The notes beneath the pieces are model-generated. The model was not told the DNA's origin, searched no databases, and saw only the letters and a program-made list of their open reading frames with translations. From assembly GCF_001905545.1 (NCBI RefSeq), contig NZ_LIPD01000001.1, forward strand, positions 581,561-645,560: a DNA stretch of 64,000 nt, read 5' to 3'. Position 1 is the first letter of the stretch; each line of letters begins with the position of its first letter. A program made the position numbers and the translations under genes. Source of the DNA: Streptomyces sp. CB02056 (lineage in GTDB: Bacteria; Actinomycetota; Actinomycetes; Streptomycetales; Streptomycetaceae). Below are positions 16,763 to 29,911 of the stretch, piece after piece.

Positions 16763-16866
16763 TCGGGACGGCCTTCGCCGTCCTCCTCGCCCTCGCGACC
16801 GCCATCGTCGCCCTGGGCGTCGTCACCACCCTCCGCGCGGCCCCGCCGCCCGACCAGGACGCCTGA
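16750..16866 (+). CDS. tiny single-span membrane protein, 38 aa
   Basis: A GTG-initiated 38-codon frame that overlaps the preceding gene by 13 bases. It encodes one hydrophobic helix, TAFAVLLALATAIVALGVV, after VRYLIG, and a short polar tail ending PPPDQDA. Codon third positions are G or C throughout, as in neighbouring genes. No family is recognised. It is too small for confidence but fits a membrane micropeptide coupled to the ATPase unit. Confidence 0.5.
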   Translation: MRYLIGTAFAVLLALATAIVALGVVTTLRAAPPPDQDA

Positions 16867-16909
16867 CCCCGCCAGCCCCCGCCGCCCACGCGCCGGGGGC
16901 TGCGGCACG

Positions 16910-18013
16910 ATGGACCCCATGCACAGCGACCACTACGCGCCGCCGACCACCCTCCTCGGCCTCCTCCAGCGCGGCCGGGGCCAGGGCGCGCGAATAGCCG
17001 CCGAGGATCCGGCGGCGGTCGCCGAACTCGTCCACGGCTGCATCCGCTGGGACTGGCGCTGGGACTCGCAGGTGGACGACCGACACCTCTACCTGGCCCG
17101 GCTGATCCTGGACCTGGAGCTCCCGGTCGCCCCGGTGGTGGACCTCCTGTCCGGTGACGAGGACACCCGGGACCGGGCCACCGGCGTGCTGGAGCTGCTG
17201 GCACTCGGCGGTTCGGAGGAAGCCCGGCGGGCGCTGCCGGACCGTATCTCCGAGGGGGACGGTCCGGCCCCGCGCCACCCCGCGAAACGCGTGGACCCGT
17301 ACCCGGACCGGGACAACGCGGCTCTACTCGCCCTGCTGCGCGACCCGGGAGTCGCCGACGTTGCCAAGACGACCGCTCTCCTCGCGCTGTCGCTCCGGCC
17401 GCCAGAGCCCGAGCTGATCCCGCTGGTCCCCGCCCTCGCTGCCTCCGACGGCACCCGACCGCTGCCGCTGCTGGGTAAGGCCGTCGACCGGCTGGCCGGG
17501 CAGGCCGTGCCGGCGGCCCGGGAGTGGGCGGCTTCGGAGCAGGCGTGGCTCGCCGAGATCGGCTTCGGCGTGCTGGCCGCCCACGGTGACGAGAATGACG
17601 TGCCGAGCTTGATCGCCGAACTGGAGCGGCGGTGGGTGGACCGGTCCTGGTGCGGCCCGGACGATCTCGCGCGCGGTCTCGCCCGCTTCGGGCCGGAGGC
17701 CGCCGAGGCAGTCTCGCTGCTGCGCCGTTTCTGGCTCTGGACCCCGCACTCGTACGAGCGTGCCGACTACCTGGAGGCGCTGGCGGCGATGGGGGCCGCC
17801 GGCATGGCCGAGGCGTACGTCGAGTCGCTGTGGGACTGCGAGGCGCGAGCCCGTCTGCTGGGCGTCGAGCGGGCCCCCGACCGGCCCTACGCGCTGCGGA
17901 GGATCGCCTGCCTCCGCGACGACCCGATGGAGGAGCCGGAGGTCCGCGCGGCCGCCGGGGCACGACTTGCCGGGGCGACTGAGGGCGATCCGGTCAGCCG
18001 CCCCGGGGGCTAG
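16910..18013 (+). CDS. HEAT-repeat-like protein of unknown function
   Basis: A 367-residue cytoplasmic protein made of repeated alpha-helical pairs, for example TRDRATGVLELLALGGSEEA, ADVAKTTALLALSLRPPE and EAVSLLRRFWLWTPHSYERA. This suggests a HEAT or Armadillo-like solenoid for protein binding. There is no enzymatic motif. A second ATG three codons in is an alternative start. It stands alone upstream of dnaE on the same strand. Confidence 0.75.
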   Translation: MDPMHSDHYAPPTTLLGLLQRGRGQGARIAAEDPAAVAELVHGCIRWDWRWDSQVDDRHLYLARLILDLELPVAPVVDLLSGDEDTRDRATGVLELLALGGSEEARRALPDRISEGDGPAPRHPAKRVDPYPDRDNAALLALLRDPGVADVAKTTALLALSLRPPEPELIPLVPALAASDGTRPLPLLGKAVDRLAGQAVPAAREWAASEQAWLAEIGFGVLAAHGDENDVPSLIAELERRWVDRSWCGPDDLARGLARFGPEAAEAVSLLRRFWLWTPHSYERADYLEALAAMGAAGMAEAYVESLWDCEARARLLGVERAPDRPYALRRIACLRDDPMEEPEVRAAAGARLAGATEGDPVSRPGG

Positions 18014-18151
18014 AGTGGACGCGTGAACGTGTGAGTGATGGCCCGGGCCCCGCGAGGCGCTCCGGGCCACATCCATTTCCAGGGGAACCCCCTGTGACCT
18101 GCACGTTCGCCGGCCAGCCAGATCAGCACCAGAGCCTCCGGAGGCCCCGCC

Positions 18152-21685
<3,534 letters not shown>

Positions 21686-21696
21686 GACGGGAGCGG

Positions 21697-21735
21697 AAGG
21701 CCCGGGGCGTTCGCTGCGGCGGACACCCGGGCCTT
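21697..21735. terminator. bidirectional hairpin terminator
   Basis: AAGGCCCGGG (21697-21706) pairs with CCCGGGCCTT (21726-21735) across a 19-base loop, followed by TCGCG. It lies between the convergent dnaE and LysR genes. Confidence 0.7.
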
Positions 21736-21757
21736 TCGCGTACGGGGGAGGGGCCCG

Positions 21758-22645
21758 TCAGGTGCCGCCGCCGAGGCCCGGGGGGACCGCCGTGTGCAGG
21801 GCCGAGACGAAGGCGGAGATGGCCGGGTGGGAGCCGGCGCCGGCGCGGAACGCGGCGCGGGTGCGGCGGTACATCGGCAGGCGGGTGAGGACGACGCCGG
21901 GCGGGAGGCCGGCCGTGCCCAGCTGGGGGACCAGGGCGACGCCCTGGCCGGCCGCCACCAGGGCCAGCACGGTCGTGAAGTCGTCGATCTGGTGCCGGAT
22001 GCGGGGCGCGAAGCCCGCCGCCTCGCAGGCGCGGACGGCCATGGTGTGGCAGAGCGTGCCGGGCGAGGACATGATCCACGGCGCGCCGCGCTGCTCGGCG
22101 ACGGTGCCCGGGACGCGGGCGGCCAGGTACATGGGCTCGGTGAAGACCGGGCGGGTCACCGCGAGGCCCGGCTCCGGGTCGGTCGGGACGAGGTCGTACT
22201 CGTGCACCAGCGCCACGTCCAGCTCGCCCGCCCGCAGCGCCGCGCCGACGGCCGCCGGGTCCACCTCGGTGACCATCGGCTCCAGCCCCGGGTGCCAGCC
22301 GGCCAGCTCCGCGAGCACCGCCGGGATGATCGCCCGGGCCGCCGAGGGGTAGGTGCCGATCCGCAGCGGACCGGCCAACCCCCGCTTGGCGTGGGCGAGT
22401 TCGGCACCGGCCTGCTCCAGCAGGGCGAGCACCGCCTCGGCGTGCCGGACGAGGTTGCGCCCCGCCGGGGTGAGGGTGACCCGCCGCCCGGTGCGCTCCA
22501 GCAGCGGGACGCCCGCCTCCTTCTCCAGGACGGACAGCTGCTGGGACACCGCCGAGGGGCTGAAGGAGAGCGCCTCGGCGACGGCCGCGATGGTGCCGAG
22601 GTGGGCGAGTTCGCGCAGCAGGCGCAGGCGTCGGACGTCCAGCAT
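21758..22645 (-). CDS. LysR-family transcriptional regulator
   Basis: A 295-residue LysR-type regulator. The N-terminal winged helix (about 1-60) has the classical AVAEALSFSPSAVSQQLSVLEKE pattern, written here in parts. The effector-binding domain (about 88-290) begins GPLRIGTYPSAARAIIP. It is divergent from the dapA-like gene with 93 bases between them, the usual arrangement for a LysR protein and its target. The effector is unknown. Confidence 0.9.
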   Translation of the reverse strand: MLDVRRLRLLRELAHLGTIAAVAEALSFSPSAVSQQLSVLEKEAGVPLLERTGRRVTLTPAGRNLVRHAEAVLALLEQAGAELAHAKRGLAGPLRIGTYPSAARAIIPAVLAELAGWHPGLEPMVTEVDPAAVGAALRAGELDVALVHEYDLVPTDPEPGLAVTRPVFTEPMYLAARVPGTVAEQRGAPWIMSSPGTLCHTMAVRACEAAGFAPRIRHQIDDFTTVLALVAAGQGVALVPQLGTAGLPPGVVLTRLPMYRRTRAAFRAGAGSHPAISAFVSALHTAVPPGLGGGT

Positions 22646-22738
22646 CCGTCCAGGCTAGCCGAGCATCGGCTGAGCTTACGAGAAGCGTCGGAAATGTGAA
22701 CTGGACCTGGGCGATCAGGGGGCCGCAGGATCGTGGGC

Positions 22739-23626
22739 ATGGAACTCAAGGGCATCCACGTCCCCCTGGTCACCCCGTTCGCCGCCGACGGCTCCGTCGC
22801 CCTCGACGCGCTGGAGAAGCTCGCGCACGAGGTCCTGGACGCCGGGGCGGCCGGGCTGGTCGCCCTCGGCACCACCGGCGAGCCGGCCGCGCTGACCGCG
22901 GGGGAGCGGGACGCGGTGGTCGACGTCGCCGCGGCCGCCTGCGCCGCGCGGGGGGCCCAGCTGACCGTCGGCGCCTCCGGCGGCGACACCCGGACCGTCG
23001 GCGAGGCGCTGGCCGCGCTCGGCGCGCGGGTGCCGGGGGCGGCGGCGCTGGTCACCACGCCGTCCTTCGTCCGGGCCGGCGAGGCCGGGACGGTCGCGCA
23101 CTTCCGGGCGCTGGCCGCGAGCAGCCCGCTGCCGCTGGTCGTCTACCACATCCCGTACCGCACCGGGCAGCAGCTCTCCACCGCCGCGCTGCGCGAACTC
23201 GCCGCGATCGGGGGCGTGGTGGGCGTCAAGTACGCGACCGGCGGGCTGGACCAGACGGCCGCCGAGCTGCTCGCCGACGCCCCCGAGGGGTTCGCCTTCC
23301 TGACCGGCGAGGACGCCTTCCTCTCGCCGATGCTGGCGCTCGGCGCGGCCGGCGGCATCCTCGCCTCCGCGCACCTGGCGACCGCCCGGTTCGTCGAGCT
23401 GACGGAGGCCTGGCAGGCCGGGGACGTGGCGCGGGCCCGGGCGCTCGGGCACCGGCTGACCGGGCTGGCGCTGTCCGCCTTCACGGCGCCGAACCCGACG
23501 GTGACCAAGGGCGTGCTGCACGCCCAGGGCCGGATCCCGACCCCGGACGTGCGGCTGCCGCTGCTGCCGGCGGGGCGGGCCGAGGTGGAGGCGGCGCTGG
23601 CCCTCGCTAGTGGTCTGGACCACTAG
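22739..23626 (+). CDS. dihydrodipicolinate synthase-family aldolase (DapA-like)
   Basis: A 295-residue class I aldolase of the DapA/NAL family. It has the pyruvate-binding GTTGEPAALT, the Tyr region VVYHIPYRTGQ and the Schiff-base Lys in VGVKYATGG (Lys about 164). Start ATG at MELKGIHVPLVTPF; a GTG two codons earlier is possible. It precedes asd, the enzyme that supplies aspartate semialdehyde to DapA, so lysine/diaminopimelate synthesis is plausible. The LysR gene next door, however, suggests an inducible catabolic or side role. Which of the two is right cannot be settled here. Confidence 0.85.
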   Translation: MELKGIHVPLVTPFAADGSVALDALEKLAHEVLDAGAAGLVALGTTGEPAALTAGERDAVVDVAAAACAARGAQLTVGASGGDTRTVGEALAALGARVPGAAALVTTPSFVRAGEAGTVAHFRALAASSPLPLVVYHIPYRTGQQLSTAALRELAAIGGVVGVKYATGGLDQTAAELLADAPEGFAFLTGEDAFLSPMLALGAAGGILASAHLATARFVELTEAWQAGDVARARALGHRLTGLALSAFTAPNPTVTKGVLHAQGRIPTPDVRLPLLPAGRAEVEAALALASGLDH

Positions 23627-23722
23627 CGCACTCTCACGTCGTGGAACGCCAGGTCGTACGACGCCCGTGACAAGGCATGATGGGCGGAGTGCGGCTGTGA
23701 ACAGCACCTTTCAGAGGAGTAG

Positions 23723-24820
<1,098 letters not shown>

Positions 24821-24870
24821 GGGTGAACCACCGGCCGGGACATTGGCCGGACCACCGCCGCGTGACCTCG

Positions 24871-24900
24871 GGCGGGCCCCGTCGTTGTACGGGGCCCGCC
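24871..24900 (+). terminator. hairpin terminator with T-rich tail
   Basis: A perfect 12-bp stem (24871-24882 with 24889-24900), 6-base loop, followed by TTCGCTTTTG. This is the stronger of the two terminators after asd. Confidence 0.8.
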
Positions 24901-25109
24901 TTCGCTTTTGTTTGCTCCTCGTTGGGACGGCCGTTGCGCTACCGGGACAACCGGCGAGGTTCGGCAGGCGAACCGCGGGTAAAAGGTGACCCAACGATCG
25001 GGCGACGACGGGGGCCCCTCACCTCGGCACGCCCGGACGGCGGGCGGACCGCCCATTCCCGAATCGACCCACCCGACTGATTCCGAGGGCGAGCGAAAAG
25101 AGGTGCGCG

Positions 25110-26390
25110 ATGGACCGCTGTGTCGTCCTGGTGGACGCCGGATATCTGCTGGGCGCCGCCGCCAGCCTGCTCGCGGGGGATCCGTCCCGCTCCAAGGTCA
25201 CCGTGAACCACACGGCCCTGATCGCCGCACTGCGCGAACGCGCCGAGGCCGAGACAGGCCTGCCGCTGCTGCGGATCTACTGGTTCGACGCCGCGCCCGA
25301 CCGGCGCCCGATGCCCGAGCACCGGCGGCTGCGGGTACTGCCCCGGGTCACCGTACGGCTCGGCGCCCTCACCCGGGCCGAGGGGCGCTGGGTGCAGAAG
25401 GGCGTGGACGCCGCGATGCACGCCGAACTCTCCGAACTCGCCCGCAACCGGGCCTGCGCCGACGTCGTGCTGATCACCGGCGACGGGGACCTGCTGCCCG
25501 GCATGATGACCGCCAAGGAGCACGGGGTGGCCGTCCACCTGTGGGCCCTCCAGGCCGCCGACGGCGACTTCAACCAGTCCGAGGACCTGGTCGGCGAGGC
25601 GGACGAGCGGCGGGTGCTCGACCGGGAGTGGATCGAGGGGTCCTTCTCCCTGCGGGAGCACTCCAGCATGTTCCCGGCCCCGGGGGCCCGGCAGGAGATC
25701 GCCAAGATCCTCGCCGCCCCGCCGGCCGCCCCGCTGCCCACCGTGGTGCCGCCGGTGGTCCGCCCGGCGGCCACGGCCGCGGCCCCGGCGGACGCCCCCG
25801 CCACCGACGGACAGCCGCAGCCGGCCGCGGCCGCGCTCAAGGTCGTACCGACACCGAAGGACCTGGCCGGGCGGGCCTCCTCCGTCACCCCGGTCACCGC
25901 GCTCACCCCGGTGGCGAACGGCAGCAACGGCCACGGCGTGAACGGGAACGGGGCCGTCGCGCAGACCGGGCCGGTGCTGCGCTGGTCCTCCGACCGCGGC
26001 TGGGTGGACCGGCCCGTCCCGGAGCCCGCCGTCACCGCCGGCGACAGCCTGCCCACCCTCGCCCAGCTCACCACCGCCGAGCAGCGCTGGGCCGACCGCG
26101 AGGAGGACATCACCTCCATCGGCGGCGACGCCCACGAGGTCGGGCAGGTCTTCGCCCGCCGCTGGAGCGAACGCGTCGGCGACGCGGAAAGACTGACCAT
26201 GCTCTGGCCCGACTACCCGCGCATCCCGCACCGGGTGGACGGCGAGCTGCTGCGCTACGCCGCCCGCTTCGGGCTGCTGGCGCACAAGGACGACCAGATC
26301 GACGAGCACGACCGCTACGCCATCCGGGCCGGGTTCTGGAAGGAACTGGCGGCGCGGGTGCCGGGCGGGTCGATGGTCGTCGACGACTGA
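25110..26390 (+). CDS. NYN-domain protein, putative RNase
   Basis: A 426-residue protein. The N-terminal NYN/PIN-like nuclease domain (about 1-200) has the acidic metal-binding sites VLVDAGYLLG (Asp about 9), KGVDAAMHAE and LITGDGDLLPGM (about 120-130). A long proline/alanine-rich disordered linker (about 205-300) follows. A helical C-terminal domain (about 320-425) includes DAHEVGQVFARRWSERVGD and GLLAHKDDQIDEHDRYAIRA, a winged-helix-like RNA- or protein-binding part. The RNA target is unknown. The gene is transcribed alone. Confidence 0.85.
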   Translation: MDRCVVLVDAGYLLGAAASLLAGDPSRSKVTVNHTALIAALRERAEAETGLPLLRIYWFDAAPDRRPMPEHRRLRVLPRVTVRLGALTRAEGRWVQKGVDAAMHAELSELARNRACADVVLITGDGDLLPGMMTAKEHGVAVHLWALQAADGDFNQSEDLVGEADERRVLDREWIEGSFSLREHSSMFPAPGARQEIAKILAAPPAAPLPTVVPPVVRPAATAAAPADAPATDGQPQPAAAALKVVPTPKDLAGRASSVTPVTALTPVANGSNGHGVNGNGAVAQTGPVLRWSSDRGWVDRPVPEPAVTAGDSLPTLAQLTTAEQRWADREEDITSIGGDAHEVGQVFARRWSERVGDAERLTMLWPDYPRIPHRVDGELLRYAARFGLLAHKDDQIDEHDRYAIRAGFWKELAARVPGGSMVVDD

Positions 26391-26539
26391 GCCGGGCGGC
26401 GGACCGAGCGGGCCCGACGGCCGGGGCGGCGCGACGACCGAGGGGGTCCGAGGGCCGCGGCGGCCCGGCGGACGACCCGCCAGGTCGGCGGCCCGGGCGC
26501 GGGCGGGGCCCCGTTGTCCGGTTCGCCCGTATGAGCGCG

Positions 26540-26545
26540 TAGAGT
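26540..26545 (+). promoter_or_regulatory. -10 element of a probable leaderless mRNA
   Basis: TAGAGT ends 8 bases before the GTG at 26554, and no purine-rich ribosome binding site precedes that GTG. Transcription probably starts at or beside the initiation codon. Confidence 0.45.
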
Positions 26546-26553
26546 CTTCGGTC

Positions 26554-27552
26554 GTGAGCGAGACGGCGGGGCGAGCACCCGAGGAACCCCTGCCGTGCGT
26601 GGCCGTGCGCGACCTGGTCAGGACCTACCGCAGCGGACGCGGCGCGGCCGCCACCGAGATCCGGGCCAACGACGGGATCAGCCTCACCGTCCGCCAGGGC
26701 GAGGTCTTCGGGCTGCTCGGGCCGAACGGAGCCGGCAAGTCGACGCTGGTGCGCCAGCTCACCGGACTGCTGCGCCCCGACTCGGGCTCCGTCGAACTCC
26801 TCGGCCACGACATCGTGCGGCACCCCGAGCGGGCCGCCCGGCTGCTCGGCTACCTCGGGCAGGAATCCACCGCGCTGGACGAGCTGACGGTCGCGCTCGC
26901 CGCCGAGACCACCGGGCGGCTGCGCGGACTCACCCGGGCGCAGGCCCGCGGCGCGGCCGCCGACGTGCTGACCGAACTCGGGCTGGAGCCGATCGCCGCC
27001 CGGCCGCTCGCCAAGCTGTCCGGCGGACAGCGGCGGCTCGCCTGCTTCGCGGCCACCCTGGTGGGGGAGCGCCCGCTGCTCGTCCTGGACGAGCCCACCA
27101 CCGGCATGGACCCGGTCGCCCGGCGGGCCGTGTGGAGCGCCGTGGACCGGCGGCGCGCCGAGCACGGGACGACGGTGCTGCTGGTCACCCACAACGTGAT
27201 CGAGGCCGAGACGGTGCTCGACCGGGTCGCCGTGGTCGACGACGGCCGGGTGATCGCCTGCGACACGCCCGGCGGGCTCAAGGCGCTGGTGGACGGCGAC
27301 GTCCGGCTCGACCTGGTCTGGCGGGACGAGGCGCCGCTCGGCGTGCCCGCCGTCGCCGCGCTGCGCGAACGGGCCGAGTGCACCGGGCGCCGCTGGACCG
27401 TCCGCACCACCCCCGAGCAGGCCCGCGAACTGGTCGCCGCCGTCACCACCGGCCCGGCCTTCGCCGCGCTCGACGACTTCACCCTCGCCACCCCGAGCCT
27501 TGAGGACGCCTACCTCAAGCTGGGCGGCCGCCACGGAGGACTGGCCAAGTGA
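26554..27552 (+). CDS. ABC transporter ATP-binding protein
   Basis: A 332-residue ABC-2-type exporter ATPase. Walker A is GPNGAGKST (about 57-65), the Q loop reads GYLGQESTALDEL, the signature is LSGGQRRLACFAA (about 153) and Walker B is LLVLDEPTTGMDP; the switch His is in VTHNVIEAE. The C-terminal about 90 residues form the regulatory extension seen in drug-exporter ATPases. It is coupled to the permease by a GTGA overlap. The exported substrate is unknown. Confidence 0.92.
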   Translation: MSETAGRAPEEPLPCVAVRDLVRTYRSGRGAAATEIRANDGISLTVRQGEVFGLLGPNGAGKSTLVRQLTGLLRPDSGSVELLGHDIVRHPERAARLLGYLGQESTALDELTVALAAETTGRLRGLTRAQARGAAADVLTELGLEPIAARPLAKLSGGQRRLACFAATLVGERPLLVLDEPTTGMDPVARRAVWSAVDRRRAEHGTTVLLVTHNVIEAETVLDRVAVVDDGRVIACDTPGGLKALVDGDVRLDLVWRDEAPLGVPAVAALRERAECTGRRWTVRTTPEQARELVAAVTTGPAFAALDDFTLATPSLEDAYLKLGGRHGGLAK

Positions 27553-28358
27553 CGCTGCTCTCGGTGCCGCCGCGGACCGACCGGTCCACGGCCGCCCCCG
27601 CCCCGCTCGCCCCCGCGGCCAGGCTGCTGCCGGCGCTCGCGGCCGTGTACCGGGCGCAGCTCGCCCGGGCACGGGTGGCGCGCATCCCGCTGCTGTTCGT
27701 GGCCACCTTCCAGTCCGTCGGCATCCTGGTGATGATGCGGGGCGTGGTGGACGCCGGGCAGTCCTCGGCGGCGCGGTCGGTGGTCGCCGGGTCCAGCGTG
27801 CTGGTGGTGGCGTTCGTCGCGCTGAACCTGCTCGCCCAGTACTTCGGGAAGCTGCGGGCCACCGGCGGGCTCGACCACTACGCGACGCTTCCGGTGCCGG
27901 CCGCCTCGGTGGTGCTGGGGACGGCCGCCGCGTACGCCTCCTTCACGCTGCCCGGGACGCTCGCCACGGCGGCGTTCGGGGCGGTGATGTTCGGCCTGCC
28001 GCTCGGGCAGCTGTGGGTGCTGCTGGCGGTCGTGCCGCTGGCCGGGGCCGCGCTGTCGGGGCTGGGGGCGGCCTGCGGGCTGCTGGCGCCGCGCCAGGAG
28101 CTCGCGACGATGCTCGGGCAGCTCGGGATGTCGGCCGCCCTGCTGCTGGGCGTGCTGCCGGTGGACCACCTGCCGCAGCCGGTGCAGTGGCTGCGGGACC
28201 TGCTGCCGTCCACGTACGGGGTGGACGCCTTCGCGCGGACCTTCGCGCCGGACCCGGACTGGGCGCTGGTGCTCGTGGACCTGGCGGTCTGCGCGGGGGT
28301 GGGCGTGGTGTCGCTGGCCGTCGCCACCTGGGCGTACCGGCGGGCGGTCTCGCGGTAG
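27549..28358 (+). CDS. ABC-2-type transporter permease
   Basis: A 269-residue membrane protein with about six helices (for example LLFVATFQSVGILVMM, VVLGTAAAYASFTLPG and VLLAVVPLAGAALSGLG). It starts at the GTG overlapping the ATPase stop, so the two subunits are made together. It has the TYGVDAFART motif near the C-terminal end typical of ABC-2 permeases. Confidence 0.9.
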   Translation: MTLLSVPPRTDRSTAAPAPLAPAARLLPALAAVYRAQLARARVARIPLLFVATFQSVGILVMMRGVVDAGQSSAARSVVAGSSVLVVAFVALNLLAQYFGKLRATGGLDHYATLPVPAASVVLGTAAAYASFTLPGTLATAAFGAVMFGLPLGQLWVLLAVVPLAGAALSGLGAACGLLAPRQELATMLGQLGMSAALLLGVLPVDHLPQPVQWLRDLLPSTYGVDAFARTFAPDPDWALVLVDLAVCAGVGVVSLAVATWAYRRAVSR

Positions 28359-28460
28359 GGCGTCCCGCGGCCGGGCGTCGCGTAGCGGGCCCACGACCGG
28401 TGGGCACGGTGGCGGGTACGGGTGGGTCGTCCGGGTGGCCGTCGTGAAACGATGGGGCGC

Positions 28461-29282
28461 GTGACCGTACCGAACACACCTCCGGATCCCGCGCCCGCCG
28501 ATGTGCAGGCGGTGCCGGACGCAGCGCCCGACCCGTTCGCGCCGCCGTACGGGGCCACCGCCCTCGGGCACGGGACGATTCCGCTGGGGCGGCGGCTGCT
28601 GCCGGAGGTCCGGGTCGGGGCGGGCGTCGTGGTCGCCTGCCTGGTGGCCGGTCTGGTGATGGCCGGGCTGTGGGCCTGGCTGGCGCCGAAGGTGCCGCTG
28701 GTGGTGGACGGCGACCGCATCCTCTACGCCGACCCCGAGGGCGAGCAGCGGGCCGGGGCCGACGCGGTGTTCGTGCTGATCGGCCTGGGGGCCGGGATCC
28801 TGACCGCGCTCGGCGCCTTCCTGGTGACCCGGCGGCGCGGCGGCGGCATCGCGGTCGCGCTGGGACTGGCCGTCGGCGGGCTGCTCGGATCGATCGGGGC
28901 CTGGCGGATCGGGCGGTGGCTCGGGCCGAGCGGCGACCTGATCGGCGAGGCCCGGCGGGTCGGCAACGGCGGGCACTTCGACGCGGGCATCGACCTGGGG
29001 GCGCTGGGGGCGCTGCTGGTCTGGCCGATGACGGCGATGGTGGTGCTGCTCCTGCTCTCGGCCGCGTTCGGGAAGCGGGAGGAGGACCCGCCGCCGTACT
29101 GGGCACCGGTGGCGCAGGCTCCGCTGGCGGGGCCCCCGGTGATGCCTCCGGTGGGGCCCTCGGTGGGGCCCTCGGCGGGGCCCTCGGCGGGGCCTTCTGC
29201 GCAGGCACCGACCGGGCCGTGGGCCGGGCCGGGTGCGGGGAGCGGCGCCGGAAACGGTCCGGGGAGCGGTACGGAGCGTTGA
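28461..29282 (+). CDS. DUF2567 membrane protein
   Basis: A 273-residue membrane protein of unknown function. There are four helices at about 50-72, 96-118, 126-145 and 185-205, and the family phrases VPLVVDGDRILYADPEGEQ and GWxI-like GAWRIGRWLG. The proline-rich C-terminal tail contains GPSVGPSAGPSAGPSA, encoded by a 12-bp tandem repeat (about 29149-29196). I start at the GTG (VTVPNTPPDP); an ATG three codons upstream (28452) is an alternative. Confidence 0.75.
   Translation: MTVPNTPPDPAPADVQAVPDAAPDPFAPPYGATALGHGTIPLGRRLLPEVRVGAGVVVACLVAGLVMAGLWAWLAPKVPLVVDGDRILYADPEGEQRAGADAVFVLIGLGAGILTALGAFLVTRRRGGGIAVALGLAVGGLLGSIGAWRIGRWLGPSGDLIGEARRVGNGGHFDAGIDLGALGALLVWPMTAMVVLLLLSAAFGKREEDPPPYWAPVAQAPLAGPPVMPPVGPSVGPSAGPSAGPSAQAPTGPWAGPGAGSGAGNGPGSGTER
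29149..29196 (+). repeat. 12-bp tandem repeat inside the DUF2567 gene
   Basis: Four near-identical units like GGTGGGGCCCTC encode repeating Gly-Pro-Ser-Val/Ala in the disordered tail. Copy number could vary between strains without breaking the frame. Confidence 0.7.
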
Positions 29283-29290
29283 GCGTGGTC

Positions 29291-29333
29291 GGGCGCGGGG
29301 TGGTGCGGGTCGTCCCGCACCGGCCCCGCGCCC
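29291..29333. terminator. bidirectional hairpin terminator
   Basis: GGGCGCGGGG (29291-29300) pairs with 29324-29333 and an inner GGTGCGGG/CCCGCACC adds 8 bp, followed by TCGCTTTT. It lies between the convergent DUF2567 and ybaK genes. Confidence 0.75.
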
Positions 29334-29376
29334 TCGCTTTTCCCCCGGGGGAGGGGCTTTCCCCCGGGGAGGGGGC

Positions 29377-29871
29377 TCAGCGGGCGATGGGGGCGGTGTC
29401 GGCCCTCGTGAGGGCGACGAGGTCGGTGGGGGCCAGTTCGACTTCGAGGCCGCGGCGGCCCGCCGAGACGTAGACGGTGGGGTGGCCGAGCGCGCTGACG
29501 TCGACGACGGTGCGCAGCGGCCGGCGCTGCCCCAGCGGGGAGATGCCGCCGAGGACGTAGCCGCTGCTGCGCTCGGCGGCGGCCGGGTCGGCCATGGCGG
29601 CGCGCTTGCCGCCGACGGCCGCCGCCAGGGCCTTGAGGTCGAGCTGGCCGGCGACCGGGACCACACCGACGGTGAGGGTGCCGTCCACGTCGGCGACGAG
29701 GGTCTTGAAGACCCGCTCGGGGGCGATGCCGAGGACCTCGGCGGCCTCGCCGCCGTAGGAGGCGGCGGCCGGGTCGTGGTCGTAGGCGTGCACCGTGAAC
29801 GGGACGGCGGCGGTTTCCAGGGCGACGGTGGCGGGTGTGCCCTGGCCGCCCTTCCTGGTCTTCTTGGCCAT
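29377..29871 (-). CDS. ybaK: YbaK/EbsC-family Cys-tRNA(Pro) deacylase
   Basis: A 164-residue trans-editing enzyme that hydrolyses Cys-tRNA(Pro). Family features are PFTVHAYDHDPAAASYGGEA, the Lys motif ERVFKTLVADVDG, and LGGISPLGQRRPLRTVVD with the conserved Gly-rich loop. Start at MAKKTRKGGQGTPA. It stands downstream of the LON-domain gene on the same strand, with a short repetitive spacer between them. Confidence 0.92.
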   Translation of the reverse strand: MAKKTRKGGQGTPATVALETAAVPFTVHAYDHDPAAASYGGEAAEVLGIAPERVFKTLVADVDGTLTVGVVPVAGQLDLKALAAAVGGKRAAMADPAAAERSSGYVLGGISPLGQRRPLRTVVDVSALGHPTVYVSAGRRGLEVELAPTDLVALTRADTAPIAR

Positions 29872-29875
29872 GCGG

Positions 29876-29911
29876 GGTCCTCGGGGTCCTTGAGGTCCTT
29901 GGGGTCCTCGG
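29876..29911. repeat. short tandem repeat (GGGGTCCTC / GAGGTCCTT)
   Basis: About four degenerate copies of a 9-12 base unit fill the spacer between the LON-domain and ybaK genes. They take the place where a ribosome binding site for ybaK would be expected; on the minus strand the units read AAGGACC, which may serve that purpose. Confidence 0.6.
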
